A stretch of DNA of 64,000 bases from Halichondria panicea (GCF_963675165.1 NC_087384.1:1138501-1202500); one strand, 5' to 3'. Shown: positions 1 through 12,860, counted from the stretch's first letter. Notes: a model not told the origin generated them from the letters alone. Numbers and translations: made by a program.

Positions 1-4
1 AAAA

Positions 5-3000
5 TCACAAAACCAGACAAGCTGATGACTTTACTACATGTACGCTGTCAGTCCTACTAGAATGTTCATGTTCTTGCATGCCCTCCATCGCCTGCTTGCT
101 GCTTGCGCTGAGTTTGTCAGTATCATTCGAGGGAGCACTAGAAAAATCTTCAGTAGTAGTGACTTGTAAAATGTTATTTTTCTGCCATTCAATTTTACCG
201 GAGTTCTCGGAAGATGAGAGACTTTCATTCCTGTTGCCATTGACAACTTCAATCACCACGTCGATTGGATAATCCGCAGAGTCCGCAGTAGATACAGCTG
301 CCTTCTCGTCCATTCGATACACGAATTGCTCTTCAGCTTCCAAAATCTCGCTAGCAGCATTCTCTGTTCCTTGGCTACCAACGCTGGTCTTGCTTTCCGT
401 GCTCGCCGAGCTCATAGATGAACTGGCTATTCCTTTCAATTCTTTTACGATAGGGTTGACTCCGCTCGCACTGGATTGGTGATAGGCCATCGACACCCAC
501 CCCCCAACAGTGCCGTACATTATCATCTCCCCTCGGCTGTCACTACTAATACAAGTGATCGGGAGGTCAGTTTGGAAGACAGTACAACATTCTCCGGTGC
601 TGGTATTGAACAGGCGTATCGTTTTGTCCAGGGAGCCTGTCAGACATTGTGTGTTGTTTGATAAAAAGCTAACTGACGTCACGGCTAGTTTGTGCCCGGT
701 TAGTGTTACGAGTCTTTGCCCTGAGGGGATGCTGATGATGCGACAGGTGGTGTCCTCACAGCCCATAGCCAGAAGAGCAGCGTTCGGACTAACAGCAGAA
801 CACGTGATCTCAGAAGAGTTGATATGAGTTTGTAGAACAACTTTTCCAGTGAGGAAGTTTCTAACACAAACTTCACCAGACCGACAAGTTGACAGAATGT
901 AGTTGAAATCAGTTCCTTTCGCAAATGAGACAAACACAACACTATCGCTATGGCTACTCAAAGTCTTAAGTTTCTCTCCGCTGGCCACACCCCAAAATGT
1001 CAATTTCCCACTTTCTCCACCGACCACCAATAACTCTGCATTCATCGTGACATCGACACACGTTACACCGTCGTCATAACAACTGAACTCCCGCACCACC
1101 TCCCCTCTCTCTCCGTCCCAAAGCTGCACACATTCGTCACTCGAGCTGGTCAGAAAATGTTTCCCGTCTCTCATAGCATAGACTTTTGATACAGCCTCGG
1201 CTCGTAATTTCTTCATAATTTTCATCGTTGTCAGCTCGTAGATGATCACCATGGAGTCCAGCCCAGCAGACAGACCATAGTTACCACATGGAGAGAGTGC
1301 TATTGACAAGACGTCACCTTTGTGTTGAGTGGTGGTCTTGTTATCACCTGATCTCTTGAGGTCCCATATCCGCACACGTTGATCGTCGCCACCGGTAACA
1401 ATGAGGTTTCCTTGGTCCGCTAGAGTGCAGGTATGGACCACGCCCTCTTGCCCTGTCAGGGAGTAGAGGTACGAGCCGGAGAGAATGTCCCACACAACCA
1501 ACCCCCTACAGGGGGCACAGTTGTCATTAGATGGAGTATTAATTGTTAACATTACTAACCTATAACCTATGTAATCACCTATGTAATTAGACTTCTATGG
1601 GCTATCAAGTCATGACTTCACTTCACTAAAAATTAACTAAAACTACATGTAAAGAGATGTATTCTGTAGTCTTGAATATATGCTCACAAAGTTCTTAAAG
1701 GGAAAAACAGAAAGAAAGAAAGAACTAATGCAACGTTAGCATACCAAATACTTACATGTACTTGTAGTAGCATTGTACAATTAACCCTAAGGCTGTATAT
1801 ACTGATACTGTGATATCAGTACATGATTCACGACCAGTGCGGACTGATACTGACATGTATGCTAACTGTACATACATGTACTAATGAAGTGTTGACTACT
1901 TACATATGTTTGTAGGCAGCCACCACCTTATGACCAGCTGCAATGGCTAGTACAGGCTCTTCCTCATTGGGCGGCTGTAGGACACGACTTGTTTCCATGG
2001 AGACCCAGTCCCTCACCACCACCTGTCCAGATTGGGTACCTGTCAACAGATACTTGAACCTGCAGGAAAACAAAGTATACATGCATGAGTAAAACTAAAA
2101 CAAAGTTTGCAACATCAAGTGATACACTTTTACTTTTGTAGATCTATGATTAATATAATACCGTGTAGCAGGTAGGTTTTCACTGATTAAGCATGTACCG
2201 CGAACATATGAATTTAGTATCACATGCATGCATGCTGCAAAAAAGGCTGCTATTCCGCGAAAGTTTATACATGTACCCTCGAAATATATCTGATGTACGA
2301 TAGTATGAAAAATTCCCCTCTATACACCTCTATATTAGTAACTGCAGGGATATGCTCACAAGTACATGCAACACCTCCTATAGGCCTAGCTAGTTTACCA
2401 CATAAAAATGTGAGTTGAATTTGAGATTGAGGACTGAGAAAATAGCCACCTCATTCTGGGTACATCACTGTATTACAGAGAATACACATGTACCATTCAA
2501 CTCTTGCCGTGGTGATAGCAGTGACTCTTTCCCTGCCCACCACACTCCTCCCCTCCCCGGAGATGATATCAGTGAGGCTAATACGCCCGTCCTCACACAG
2601 CGCGACTGCCCACACGTCCTCACACAGGGTGAGGGCCGTCAGAGGAGAATGTGTCTCAGAGGTGAGCGTGAAGATCACCTGACCATACGTGCTACAGTCC
2701 AACAATGAGAGTGATACGGAATGAGAATCACATAATAATTATTTCTATGTACCCATGTACCGTACCGTATTACTAGAATACTTTGTGGGTGAAGAACCTT
2801 TGCGATTAATGAGCCAAATCAGCAGAAATGTTGACCTATTGCGATCTAACTATTGCGTTCTGACAAGGATTGTGTGTATTTACCAATAATTTAGAATTTG
2901 CGATTTTATTGTTGTGAATTGATCAACCCTCGCGAAGTTCGCATATGTTCGATGCTTGCAAAACATTCTAGTCATACGGTATATATATCAGAGGAGGATA

Positions 3001-6000
3001 AAAAGTTTTCATTAAAATCTGCTTCCGAAGGATCTTAATTGCATTCCAACCGTCTACTCTTTCTTTGTTACCTCCAACCACAGTAAAGTTTAGAGGAAAA
3101 TTAGATGATCAGAAGCAGATTTTGATTAAGAGCTTTTGACTCTGACTATCCTCCTCATCAGAGGAGGTCTGACATGCCTGCACAAATCACTACAAGTTTA
3201 GTGCGTTGATGTCATTGCGGTCACATGATAACGTCCAGGCCAATGCACTAGCACTTGTACACACATGTCGGACCTCCTGTATGTACACATATTTATTGTA
3301 TTACTAGAATGTTTTTTTGCAAGCATCAAACATGTGCGAACTTTGCGAGGGTTGATCACTTCGCAAAAATAATTAATTCTCAAAAATAAAATCGCAAAAC
3401 TTGAACGTTAGTTTCAAAGATGATAAAAAAAATTCTACCAATTAACATCTGAGATACAAATTGATGACACAGCAGTACTTTCATGCTTGTTTGTTTGTAT
3501 GTATATGGCAGAGTAGGACTACCAGTGTGGTTGTCCTTCCAAAAATTGTGTATGAAGACTCTGTCAGTCTCTGATCCACTCACTGCTGCACAGAGCAGGA
3601 CTTACTCTCCTCTATTTATAGTGTGTTACAGTCTGAACATTATTGTGGTTTCCAGTTTTAATGAGATTCATACAATAATTGGTATATTTCTTACATTCCT
3701 GTAGAAGCAAAATGACTGCCATTGAAACACTGTTACAGTAACTGCTTTAACAAGTGGATGCAAGATTCACCACCACGCCCTTGTTGCTATGACACCATGC
3801 GATAGCTAACACAAACATGAAGAAACTTACTTGCTCTCGATATCAGTATTCCAGATTTTGATGGTTTTGTCTGAGGACCCGGAGATGATTTTCTGCCCAT
3901 CACTGGTAAGAACCACGGCACTCACAGCTCCCCTGTGACCCCTCAACATACACAGGCACTCAGCCGTAGCCACAAGCCAATGTCTGCAATAAGGAATAGA
4001 TTCTATCTGCTACAAAGATAATTGGTGAAACCCCCAATCTTAAAGAATCGTAACTAAGCTCTTGCTATTGCTTCAAAAACGGTGGATTTTGACTAGAAAG
4101 CTAGTGATCTAAACACATCATTAAAAGTATCCATCTTTAGAATTTAGTGAACTCAAACTCAAGTTACAGGCACTCAAAGGCAGCTTAAGAACACTGACCT
4201 GACGGTGTTGTCAGCGGATCCAGATGCTGCATATCGGCCATTCAAGGTGAGCGCTACACTCAGCACTTTGTCTGTGTGACCATCAAACGTCTTTATCACT
4301 CCGGTGCTCTTTACATCCCAACTCTTCAGCGTCTTGTCCTCAGAGGAGCTGATTACAATCATTGACAGACTGTTGTCTGCCGAGCGACGTACAACAGTGG
4401 ATGCTAGGCTAGTTATCAATCCTCTGTGTCCCTCCATGGTGACCAGTAGTGGCCCCCCAGGCAAGTGGTAGAGAGGGTGTAGGGGAGTGATGGCTGGACA
4501 GTAGTCATCAAAAGCTCTTAACAAAATCCGTTTTAGGTTGGGCCTGTACAAAGAGTACATGTAGGTAGGTAAGTACTAGAGTTGGCTCTGTACTAGAGTT
4601 TTGATGTTCCAAATTCAGTGGTTTTATGATTTTCCGAAAGCTTAGAAGGACCTCGTTCATATGGTATGCTCAAATCACAAATTTGGAATGGGACATTATT
4701 CGGAAAAGACTATAATTATACGTATACATAGCCCAAAATCAGGCCCAAAACAGATCTTCGATTTTAACAAATCATCTGAAAGGCCTCTCAGAAAATTAAC
4801 ATTATTGGACAAACAGAACTGAAGTTATGGCGTTCTATTTAACGCTACATACATTACAACTACAATTTAATGTATAATTCATGAGCCTCTCTCTATGGTG
4901 CATACAAATTCAATTCTAAGCGTACCATTGCCATGGTGATGAGCCTCTAACGTGTGGCAGTAGTCGTCCCAGTAGCTGTGAGGATAGACAGAGCTGGTCA
5001 CAACACAGGGCCTCCACTGACTGACTCAAGGCATCCCTCAACAGTACTAGCTCATACTGGGAATCACTAGCACCAGCACTCCTGTAAGTATACCAAACGA
5101 AAAATATTAATTCAAAACACAAAACACCTCTAGCTGTTGATATACATGTAATAGCATTCTTATTGTTGTTATATACAATAAGAATGTATATAACAATAAT
5201 AAGAATGCTATTACACTCCTGATAATAGCTATATCTTCAAAGCATGGTTTTCATTGTACTGTATGTACAGAAGAATTTGATTGCAATAATTATTGTCTGT
5301 AAAGCACACTGCATGTACGTTACCTCTACATTACAAAATGACATCACAACGCATTATTGTAACCTGCTGCTCCTCACCTGGCTAATGGCACTAGTGGCAA
5401 CACAGCTGCAAACTCTGCCACCAGATCCAGGACAGAGATACTGACAATACTCGCCTTCAGCCACTCGTAGTCAACCAGCAGTCGCTGCAGCTCATAGTGT
5501 CTCCGGGCGAGCGTTAGGAGGTGTGGCAGTAGGTGGAGCTTACGAACATTGTATAGACCCAGCTCATCACTCACAACCACCGGCTGTTCAAAATGAAGCT
5601 TCTCTCCATCTGCACAAATAAACAAAAAGCAACATATTAATATTACACTATTTTCAACGGGAGCTTCGAGTTTACTAAAATGTGTAGGATCACATAAAAC
5701 ACGTAGCTGCTCGTACCTGCTTCGTCAGCAGTCCTTTGAAGTAGCCCACCTGCAAAGTAGTTGGCGAGTGTGTTGTAACGAGCCTGAGCAGTGGGTGGGT
5801 AGGAGAGGTAGGCGGAGACTGCAGCCTCGTGTAGGTGGTGATGGGACCAACGCAAGACTAGTGATCCCCCACACCCACTGTGGTAGTCGAGGAGTGGCCT
5901 GAGGGCACGATGGAACATGGCCGTGAGGAGTGGGGGGATGGCTGTTAGTGTGTGGGTGTCAGAAGTGGGGGTGTGTAGTGGGCGCCACTTTTGATTGACC

Positions 6001-9000
6001 TCTTGCATCACCTGAGTAGGATTCACAGAAAGTGATATTAATACGTCGGAAATAAAAAAATGTATGATAAGTGATGTTACGGCTTCGTATAATGTACATT
6101 ACACTTAGTAACTGACATCCATTGTAACAGTGCTAGCCTACTACATGTACTGTCATACCTCATCATCACATGATGTACTGTCATACCTCATCATCACATG
6201 ATAGCACGTCCAGGAGCTCCATTTCAGTGAGGCCATCCCTTGAGGCCGTGATGTAGCCGAGTGCACTCCTCGTAAACACCCTCCCTAACCTGTCCTCCAC
6301 ATCACTGAAAAACTGCTTTGTGATTCCTACAATGGATTTGTGAATATTTGAGTATGTGTGTACAGTGGGTATGTGTGTACATGGGTATGTGTGTACATGG
6401 GTATGTACTGCAGTGGGTATGTGTGTACAGTGGGTATGTGTGTACATGGGTATGTGTGTACAGTGGGTATGTGTGTACATGGGTATGTGTGTACAGTGGG
6501 TATGTGTGTACAGTGGGTATGTGTGTACATGGGTATGTGTGTACATGGGTATGTGTGTACAGTGGGTATGTGTGTACATGGGTATGTGTGTACATGGGTA
6601 TGTGTGTACATGGGTATGTGTGTACAGTGGGTATGTGTGTACATGGGTATGTGTGTACATGGGTATGTGTGTACAGTGGGTATGTGTGTACAGTGGGTAT
6701 GTGTGTACAGTGGGTATGTGTGTACATGGGTATGTGTGTACATGGGTATGTGTGTGCTGTTACAGTAATAGATCTATGTACGTAACTCACCGCTCAAGTC
6801 AGTGATTGGTGTCCAACTGCTGTTCCACTGGTAGGAATGCCATAAGGTGACCTCTCTTAGAAGAAACTGCAAATACAGTGGATTTCTATACTTTAGAAAA
6901 GTATCAAGGACCACTTTTTCCTGAGTTCCCATTAGCATCCTCCCCCTTATTTTGAGCGAGTGATTCAACAGCTGCTTACAATCAGAGCTACTCAGCTCAG
7001 CCACCTACAGTTGGAGTGAGACTAGGGACTACTACACACACACACAAACAAATCAAATCAATCAAATCAAATCAAATCAAATCAAATCAATCAAATCAAA
7101 TCAATGTTTTAAATTACCTCAATGAAGTTCTCCTGATGAGTTGATAGCAGGCTCTGCAGTACGGGAAAACAGCTGTATTTTGTTTCAGAGGAAGTGGACA
7201 GGACAATCTTGACGTGCTCTGGTAGGTGTAGCGGTAGCCATGACAACCCGAGAGCTCCATCTTCTGGTGATAGCTCATCCACACCATCCAATAGCAGAAT
7301 AAGTGGTTTATCGCTCGAGGAAAATGCTAACAATCGACGCAAAGCCTCACAAAGTGATCTGTAACCCTTCGGCAATTCAACGATCTCTTGCTTGTATATA
7401 ACACGCAGCTATAGACAGAGCACACACTCACAATGCACACATAGTGAATATAGAACTGGTCTCTCTCACTTGTTTGCAGATGTCCAGTAGAAGATGTCTC
7501 ACACATTGAGCGTTAGGGGTGGCTCTGATGAACCGCAACACGATGGCTGCTCTCTTGAGGGAACTAACAGTTCCCAGCATGCAAGCTACCCCCGCCATCA
7601 GGCTAGTCTTACCACTCCCCACACACCCGTGCAGGACGAGAGGAGTCATCGACGAACCTCCAAGGTAGTCAAGGATACGAGAGGTGATGGGTGGTCGATC
7701 CTATTATCAGAAAAATATATCATATGAGTACACGTAATTTTGAAAAGCAGTATAATTAGACTTACTCCAGTTTACAGGTATTTTATTTCTAACTAGCTAT
7801 TTTATCCTATTTCTAACTAGAAAAGTTCAATCATAAACGTTTCAATGAGCTCACCATAAATCCGAGGCTCTTCCTCTTGCAGTAGCTGGCATGGCAGAGA
7901 ATCTCGTGGGTCACACCATCGCTATTCTGCAGGTGTCCAGTGAAACCACTGGTAACCATGGACTGTAGTGCAGTGAGTAGCTGCTCTGAGAGCTGGGTGA
8001 GATAGTCAGTGTGTGTCTCTGTATCCACTCCCTTGCCCTTAGCCCACTTCAGGGAGAACTCAAAGATGTTGGTAGAATCAAGTCTGTCAACACACAAATC
8101 CAGTTGTTAATACCTTTAATTATAGGCAATTAAGCCTTTAATTATTGTGAATAATATAGCTATAATTTATTTCACTAGGCAAGCTTAATGAATGCAATGC
8201 TCTGGTAGATAGAGAGAGATACAGGAGACTGTATGTACTCACCCCACATATTTGGCTGGCATCCTGGCCTCCTTGAGATGGTTCAGTATCTTGAGTGTCT
8301 CTTGATCAAACTCCGCCCCTCTCTTCCCCTCCACCAGGTCAGTGTAGGCGGCCAACATCCGGTCGCCTGATGGCCGCTGCTCCTGGAGATCTGTGAACGT
8401 GCGTTTGAGCCACAGACAGGATTGGTTCGGATCCTTGGTCATGTTGAATATCCCCAGGCATACCTCCTCTTCGATCACTGCAAATGGAGGGGGGAGATGA
8501 TTTGATCACCAGTAACAGCCCATGTTTATTTGTCAAGAATGGAATATTCTACATGTTTTGGTTCACATACCTGACATGGTATAATGTTGAGCTTTGGAGA
8601 TGTCTTTACCGAGAGCCACCTTTGCTGCCTTCCTGGTGGTCCTGGACAGTGACTGGTGGATGGACTTCCATTCCTCATGAGACCTAGAGTGCAGTAAACA
8701 GTCATCAACACACATCTGAGGTTACTGTACACACAGGAGCTTACATTCCACTACGAGACTGCAGGACATACTGTGGAGGGAGGGCGTTTGTGTCTTGCCT
8801 GTACCATTGAGTCACCAGCTGTCTCATGCTGTGATCGTCAATGGCTGCTAGCAACAATTTGAAATCTCTCTCTGGAATATGTTTGTGGAGAGCCTTGTGG
8901 CCGTACCTCTGAGCCAGCAGAGTCTATAGACAAATCGACAAAATACTATAATAACTTTTACAGTGGCTTTACGTTACAGGAGTGAATAGTTTGAAATGGG

Positions 9001-9585
9001 GGAAGAGGAGAAATGTTTAAATTATCGAAAAAACAATCTTACCACAAAGGTTGGACCCACTGACACTTCCTGACAGAGTTTGATTTCGTCTCTGGCCATT
9101 TCCAGTAACCCTCTTGTCTCCAGCTCGTAGGCCATGCTGTCGCTAAGGGCCTGGGGTGTGGGGAGGGGCATGGTGGACGGTACCTCTCGAAACAGGTCCA
9201 CAACTACGCATTGCAGTCCCAGAAAATGGCAGAACTGACGTAATCGAGGGTACACATGAGCGGCCAAATGTCTTTTCTCGACAATGGAGTCTGAGACAAT
9301 GAGAATAATGATACAGAGTATATTCTTCTAGTTTCAACTTTGAGTCAGCTGCTGACCTGAAAGTTCAGAGGAGATATAGATCCTGACAGTTTTGTAGAGT
9401 GGCTCTTGCTTGAGCGAGAGGTCACCATTGTAAATGTCATCTGTTTCTCTATTTCCTGGTGAAGTGTATTGTACATGTCATGGTGGTTGCAGAAAAGGGG
9501 GTGGGGCTGGTCCTAGCAACTTACTGAGTACAGAGGCGGCCCTGCTTGTGTCTTGAGGGAAAGAAACTGCCCTCACAGAGTCCAT
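5..9585 (-). CDS. NWD1-like NACHT and WD40-repeat protein, 19 exons, 1691 aa
   Basis: Exons in transcript order: 9585-9525, 9455-9357, 9290-9043, 8923-8745, 8683-8571, 8477-8243, 8083-7855, 7700-7470, 7408-7118, 7004-6791, 6326-6187, 6011-5717, 5609-5378, 5081-4926, 4543-4199, 3983-3831, 2691-2494, 2059-1904, 1505-5; total 5076 nt in one frame. The N-terminus (VRIYISSELSDSIVEKRHLA, then FCHFLGLQCVVVDLF) resembles the DUF4062 module of NWD1-type proteins. Exon 8 has the NACHT P-loop (HGCVGSGKTS) and exon 9 the Walker B-like LILLLDGVDEL. A helical stretch follows, then WD40 repeats from exon 15 to mid exon 19 (for example GSSDKTIKIW, GSLDKTIRLF). The last about 160 residues are Ser/Thr/Glu-rich and end in CLVL, a CAAX-type prenylation box. 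The family is known as signalling NTPases; the role here is unknown. An in-frame ATG at 9711 would lengthen the N-terminus. The start is the least certain part. Confidence 0.88.
2886..3402. mobile_element. Nested foldback elements in intron 16 of the NWD1-like gene
   Basis: About 95 bp at 2890-2983 reappears inverted at 3296-3400 (shared core ctagaatgttttgcaagc). Inside lies a second inverted-repeat element (about 2990-3156, both ends with gaggaggata) and a third (3159-3279). The outer element was therefore interrupted at least twice. No coding capacity is seen. Confidence 0.6.
3159..3279. mobile_element. Small inverted-repeat element, CAGAGGAGGTCYGACAT family
   Basis: The ends are cagaggaggtctgacatg and its near-complement catgtcggacctcctg. 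The same ends occur at 57116-57248, 57306-57443, 59650-59753 and 62177-62293, three of them with 9-bp target duplications. It lies inside other elements and its own target duplication is not clear. Confidence 0.6.
4580..4830. mobile_element. Degenerate foldback element, AAGCTTTC family
   Basis: Intronic AT-rich sequence with gattttccgaaagcttagaa followed by partly complementary sequence. Related stretches occur at 48230-48490 and around 30500-31200. It is too diverged to set ends. Confidence 0.35.
5145..5213. repeat. AT-rich 69-bp palindrome in an intron
   Basis: The arm taatagcattcttattgttg is answered by its near-complement caataataagaatgctatta around a short loop. The DNA or RNA could form a long hairpin. 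Confidence 0.7.
6146..6201. repeat. 28-bp tandem duplication carrying a 5' splice site
   Basis: The unit beginning tgtactgtcatacctcatca occurs twice back to back. On the minus strand each copy holds GATGATGAG|gtatga, the exon 11 donor of the NWD1-like gene. The second donor, 28 nt downstream, would shift the frame; reading past the first gives GTA TGA at once. Confidence 0.8.
6348..6755. repeat. Minisatellite of mixed 16/17-bp units
   Basis: About 24 units of gggtatgtgtgtacat or gggtatgtgtgtacagt fill most of intron 10 of the NWD1-like gene. Several frames on both strands stay open for over 130 codons only because the repeat lacks stop codons. Confidence 0.95.
7033..7105. repeat. (TCAAA)n-type microsatellite
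   Basis: Imperfect tandem aatca/aaatc units, intronic, ending 13 bp before exon 9 of the NWD1-like gene. Confidence 0.9.
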
Positions 9586-9741
9586 CTTTATTGCAGCGTA
9601 GATGTAGACGCTCTTGATGACAGCTAGAGCTGCTTGTGAAGGGCTTAGGAAAAGAGACAGCACTAGCGAGATAAGATCTAAAAGGGGTGTGGCGATAGGA
9701 TCAAATGCCATGTGGCCTGTGCAACAGGAGATATCATCACA
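9586..9741. promoter_or_regulatory. Probable shared promoter, NWD1-like / CRCP
   Basis: Only about 156 bp separates the divergent start codons. No TATA box is obvious. Inference from position only. If the NWD1-like protein starts at 9711 the gap is about 30 bp. Confidence 0.45.
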
Positions 9742-10636
9742 ATGGAAATGTAAATCTCTTCTTGTGTGTTCTGTAATAATCTGACTATTTTGTTCCATGC
9801 AGTATTGACAAGAATGTGGCTATGCTCTCAAACTTTGAGGTAAGAACACTAGCTAGCTACTAGTGAACAAGTCGTCATGTCACATCATTCTCGATCTCGC
9901 CCACAACAGGTGCACGACCTCCTAGCAAGCTTACAGACAAATACAAAGGGAAAGAAACCAAACGGTCGAGCACAAAACCTTGCCACAATCACATACGAAG
10001 TGAGTGATACATTTTTGTCTGATTTTCTCTTCGTTAAACTATTCAAATTTTAGACCAACGAGTATCTGTCCAAGACTCCGTGTGCACTACAGGTACAGTA
10101 TAGTGTGTAGGCATATCATGTGATTCACAATGCCTGACAGGATGCAAAGATCATCAAAGACTTCCTAAACGACCTAAAATTAGTCAAGTTAACAAAGTGA
10201 GCTTAAACTACCATTTATTTTAGTATTTTAGAGGACTATAGTCCTATCCATTTATAGAGCTGAGAAACTGCAGCTGTTGAATCTGAGACCAGTCACACAA
10301 GTGGAGTTGCAGCTGGTGAATTTACTAATGTGTGTATTGCCACGACGACCCTAATGATCGTACCGTGTCTGAAGTAATGAAATTACCCAAAACACCCCCC
10401 AACTGAATTTGCATAGTTTTGTACCATTTTGTGCAATTGCCACCAGCTCCATGCAAGGGACTTCCTAATAATTGATGAGTGTCTCTCTCTGTACCCAGTT
10501 AGTTGAGGAGATGGAGGAGCGTCTGAGTGAAGAGGAGACGGCTGCTCTACTGGAGAGAGTGGCCGCTCTGCCCTGTCCACAACCTGACCAACCCGAGCCA
10601 CCAGTTGAGAGTGATACCATGGACACCAACTCATGA
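9742..10636 (+). CDS. CRCP: RNA polymerase III subunit RPC9 (CRCP), 141 aa
   Basis: Seven exons: 9742-9749, 9803-9839, 9910-9999, 10054-10092, 10141-10196, 10258-10315, 10499-10636. The first coding exon is 8 nt and was chosen because ATG GAA AT joins exon 2 to give MEIIDKNVAMLSNFE, the expected N-terminus. Diagnostic stretches are QNLATITYE, EYLSKTPC, KAEKLQLLNLRPVTQVELQL and the EEMEERLSEEETAALL tail. Length is close to the family's about 148 residues. RPC9 pairs with RPC8 in the polymerase III stalk, which acts in initiation at tRNA and 5S genes; in vertebrates it also has a CGRP-receptor component name. The gene is divergent from the NWD1-like gene and convergent with PTRH2, about 105 bp away. 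An aataaa near 10702 may be its poly(A) signal. Confidence 0.95.
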
Positions 10637-10741
10637 CAATCATTGTGTTTTGTTAATATTAATATTCTTTCCAATGTAAAATTCACATAAAAAAGTCACA
10701 AAATAAATACATGTAGTATATACTATTATTATATTCTACGG

Positions 10742-12044
10742 CTATAACAGTTTAAGGTGTCCTGTTGTCGTGTCCACCTTTTCCACTGGACCTGCATGTG
10801 TGTGGGGAAACATGTGACTACTACACATGTGTATAGTTGACGCAAATTATCATAATTATGAGATCCCACTAGAGTGTGTTTAGCAGGGAAAAACTAATGA
10901 GCTATAAGTTCCCGGTAACTATAGATTGCTTGAGGATACAAGTGAGTTACATGTATTTGGCCGAAATCACTATTTGAAAATCTCTTTATCAACAGAACTC
11001 AAGTCTTAAATTCGATTGGGGCCATAATTTGGCATTTTTCGCCCTTGGACATGTAGCTTTAGTTAGCCAATGAAAAGTGGGACCTAGATCAGTTAGATCA
11101 TGGGCATAATGTATCTATAGCAAAAGTCTATTTATTGTATTATAGTGTCCCAAAGTCCGAGGACATAGTACTACACAAGTAATTACACAAAATATCATAT
11201 GAACAGTAGAATGCATTAGATAACAAACACCTGTAGCTAGTATATACCCTCACCTGGTCCAATACAGAGCACTGTCTTAGAGCCTGGTGCGATCTGAGTG
11301 CGTCCAGCATCCCTCACAACGTGAGTATTGAGACCTAACTCCCTAGCATGTTGCCTCACATCCAGTCTAAGGGGGAGGGGCAGATAAGTATACGCTACTA
11401 GTACAAGGTATACTTACAATGTTTGCTCGTCAGGAGCCTTGACAACGACCTTTGTACACCCTGTGTTCTCCCAGTGACTGACTACCTGTGTGAGAGGACA
11501 AATCATAATTATGCAAAAATCACATTACCCCCGCCCCCTCACACACACAACATCCGCCCACTCCACCCTCACACACCCATTACACATATCTCACACATAG
11601 CTATGTACATACCTCAGGTTGGGTACTCATCAGTTGCTTGTATGCTCCGATAGCAGCATGACTACACTACATGGAAAACAAGCATACATTTATATGAATA
11701 TATCGCTGTTAAAATGACGGCTCACTTGAGCAGCAATCTTCCCCTTGCCCATCTTCAGATCGTTCCTCACTACAAACACCATCTTGTGCTCGCCACTCAC
11801 CCGGGAGTGTGATAGAAACGACTTGCCCTACAGAAACAAATTAACCAACATTTCTCGAGATGGAAGTATTTAGATGGTTAATGTGGAAGTGCTTCTAAAA
11901 GGTTGTCCTCACACTAGTGTGTCCAGAGGGTCCTGACAGAGCTGACACTCGCCTCCTACTACTCAATAGAAACCCAAGGAACAGCCCAAACCCCACACCT
12001 GTCGTCAAAGCAGCTGTCAACTGAAGAGACTTGGGCCATTCCAT
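10742..12044 (-). CDS. PTRH2: Peptidyl-tRNA hydrolase 2 (PTRH2/Bit1), 172 aa
   Basis: Six exons: 12044-11913, 11827-11726, 11666-11613, 11485-11418, 11366-11254, 10791-10742. The N-terminus has one hydrophobic segment (residues about 9-30, [19 protein letters not shown]), as in the outer-mitochondrial-membrane vertebrate enzyme. The hydrolase fold follows: [61 protein letters not shown] and the C-terminal TTGHLKLL. The enzyme cleaves peptidyl-tRNA released from stalled ribosomes; in animals it is also linked to anoikis. The last exon is only 50 nt and was found by matching the family C-terminus with correct phase. Divergent from LTO1 (160 bp), convergent with CRCP. Confidence 0.95.
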
Positions 12045-12204
12045 CCTACAGCATGGGAAATGGTGACCTCGTTTAAAAGCTTGTAAGATTATTGTGAAAG
12101 TAGGGGAAGGGTCGTCTATTGGCTATAAACGACCCTTTCCCTAAAACTGTTGCAGCGCATAGAAATGACGATCCTTGCCAAATATTGTTATTGTTGGACT
12201 GAAC
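12045..12204. promoter_or_regulatory. Probable shared promoter, PTRH2 / LTO1
   Basis: 160 bp between divergent start codons with no TATA box. It contains an inverted pair, gggaagggtcgtc and gacgaccctttccc-like sequence (about 12104-12140), which may be a binding site. Inferred from position. Confidence 0.4.
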
Positions 12205-12860
12205 ATGGAGGAAGTTAAAGCTGATACTGAAGATCCTTTTGAGGCAGTGTTTCTTGCAGAAGACAGGTAAAGGTTCTCTACTCACTCCACTAGCATAGTC
12301 CTTGTAGCTTGTCACCTTATAGCTGCCACATTGACTGTACAAACATACAGAATAATGTGTAACTGTTCGCCCATCCCCGTGTATGTCCCGGTGGATCAGA
12401 CTCTACAAGGAGGGATATGCTGAGGGATTAGCAGTGGGAAAGGAGCAAGGTCGTAACGATGGTTTCAGTACTGGCCGCAGCACAGGGAGAGAGCTAGGGG
12501 AAGAGCTGGGATACTACTTGGGATTTACAGAAACCATTCTGAGCACTGTGGTGAAGGAAGAAAAGAACGAGCGAAAGTTGAGGTACGATGACAGTTTCAC
12601 CAGGGTTACTGCATACCGCTCTCTGTAGGTTACTGAATTCTCTACTGGAGTTGGTGAAGGACTTCCATCATTTAAACACTTCCTCGGCAGATTATCAGCT
12701 GAATCTCACTCGGGTCCGAGCCAAGTTCAGTCAGGTGACTTATAGACACTCGTACACACTACACTGTACATTAGCCCACTCCCTCATACAGGTGCTGTCT
12801 CTGCTGCAAGTCAGTCAATCACTACATCCACACAGACAAAGCTCTTCTCTGAATTTTTAG
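12205..12860 (+). CDS. LTO1: LTO1 (ORAOV1) homologue, 139 aa
   Basis: Four exons: 12205-12266, 12400-12582, 12629-12734, 12792-12860. The protein has the LTO1 pattern: acidic start (DPFEAVFLAEDR), then glycine-spaced YKEGYAEGLAVGKEQG with GRSTGRELGEELGYYLGF, then a helical C-terminal half ending SSSLNF. Length matches the about 137-residue human protein. LTO1 with YAE1 forms an adaptor that brings ABCE1 to the cytosolic iron-sulphur assembly machinery. The glycine-rich repeats and near-identical C-terminal residues make this a firm call. Confidence 0.92.

Noticed and set aside
6181-6805. Long open frames on both strands coding THIPMYTHTH- or GYVCTWVCVY-like repeats
   Set aside because: They are by-products of a 16/17-bp minisatellite without stop codons in an intron.
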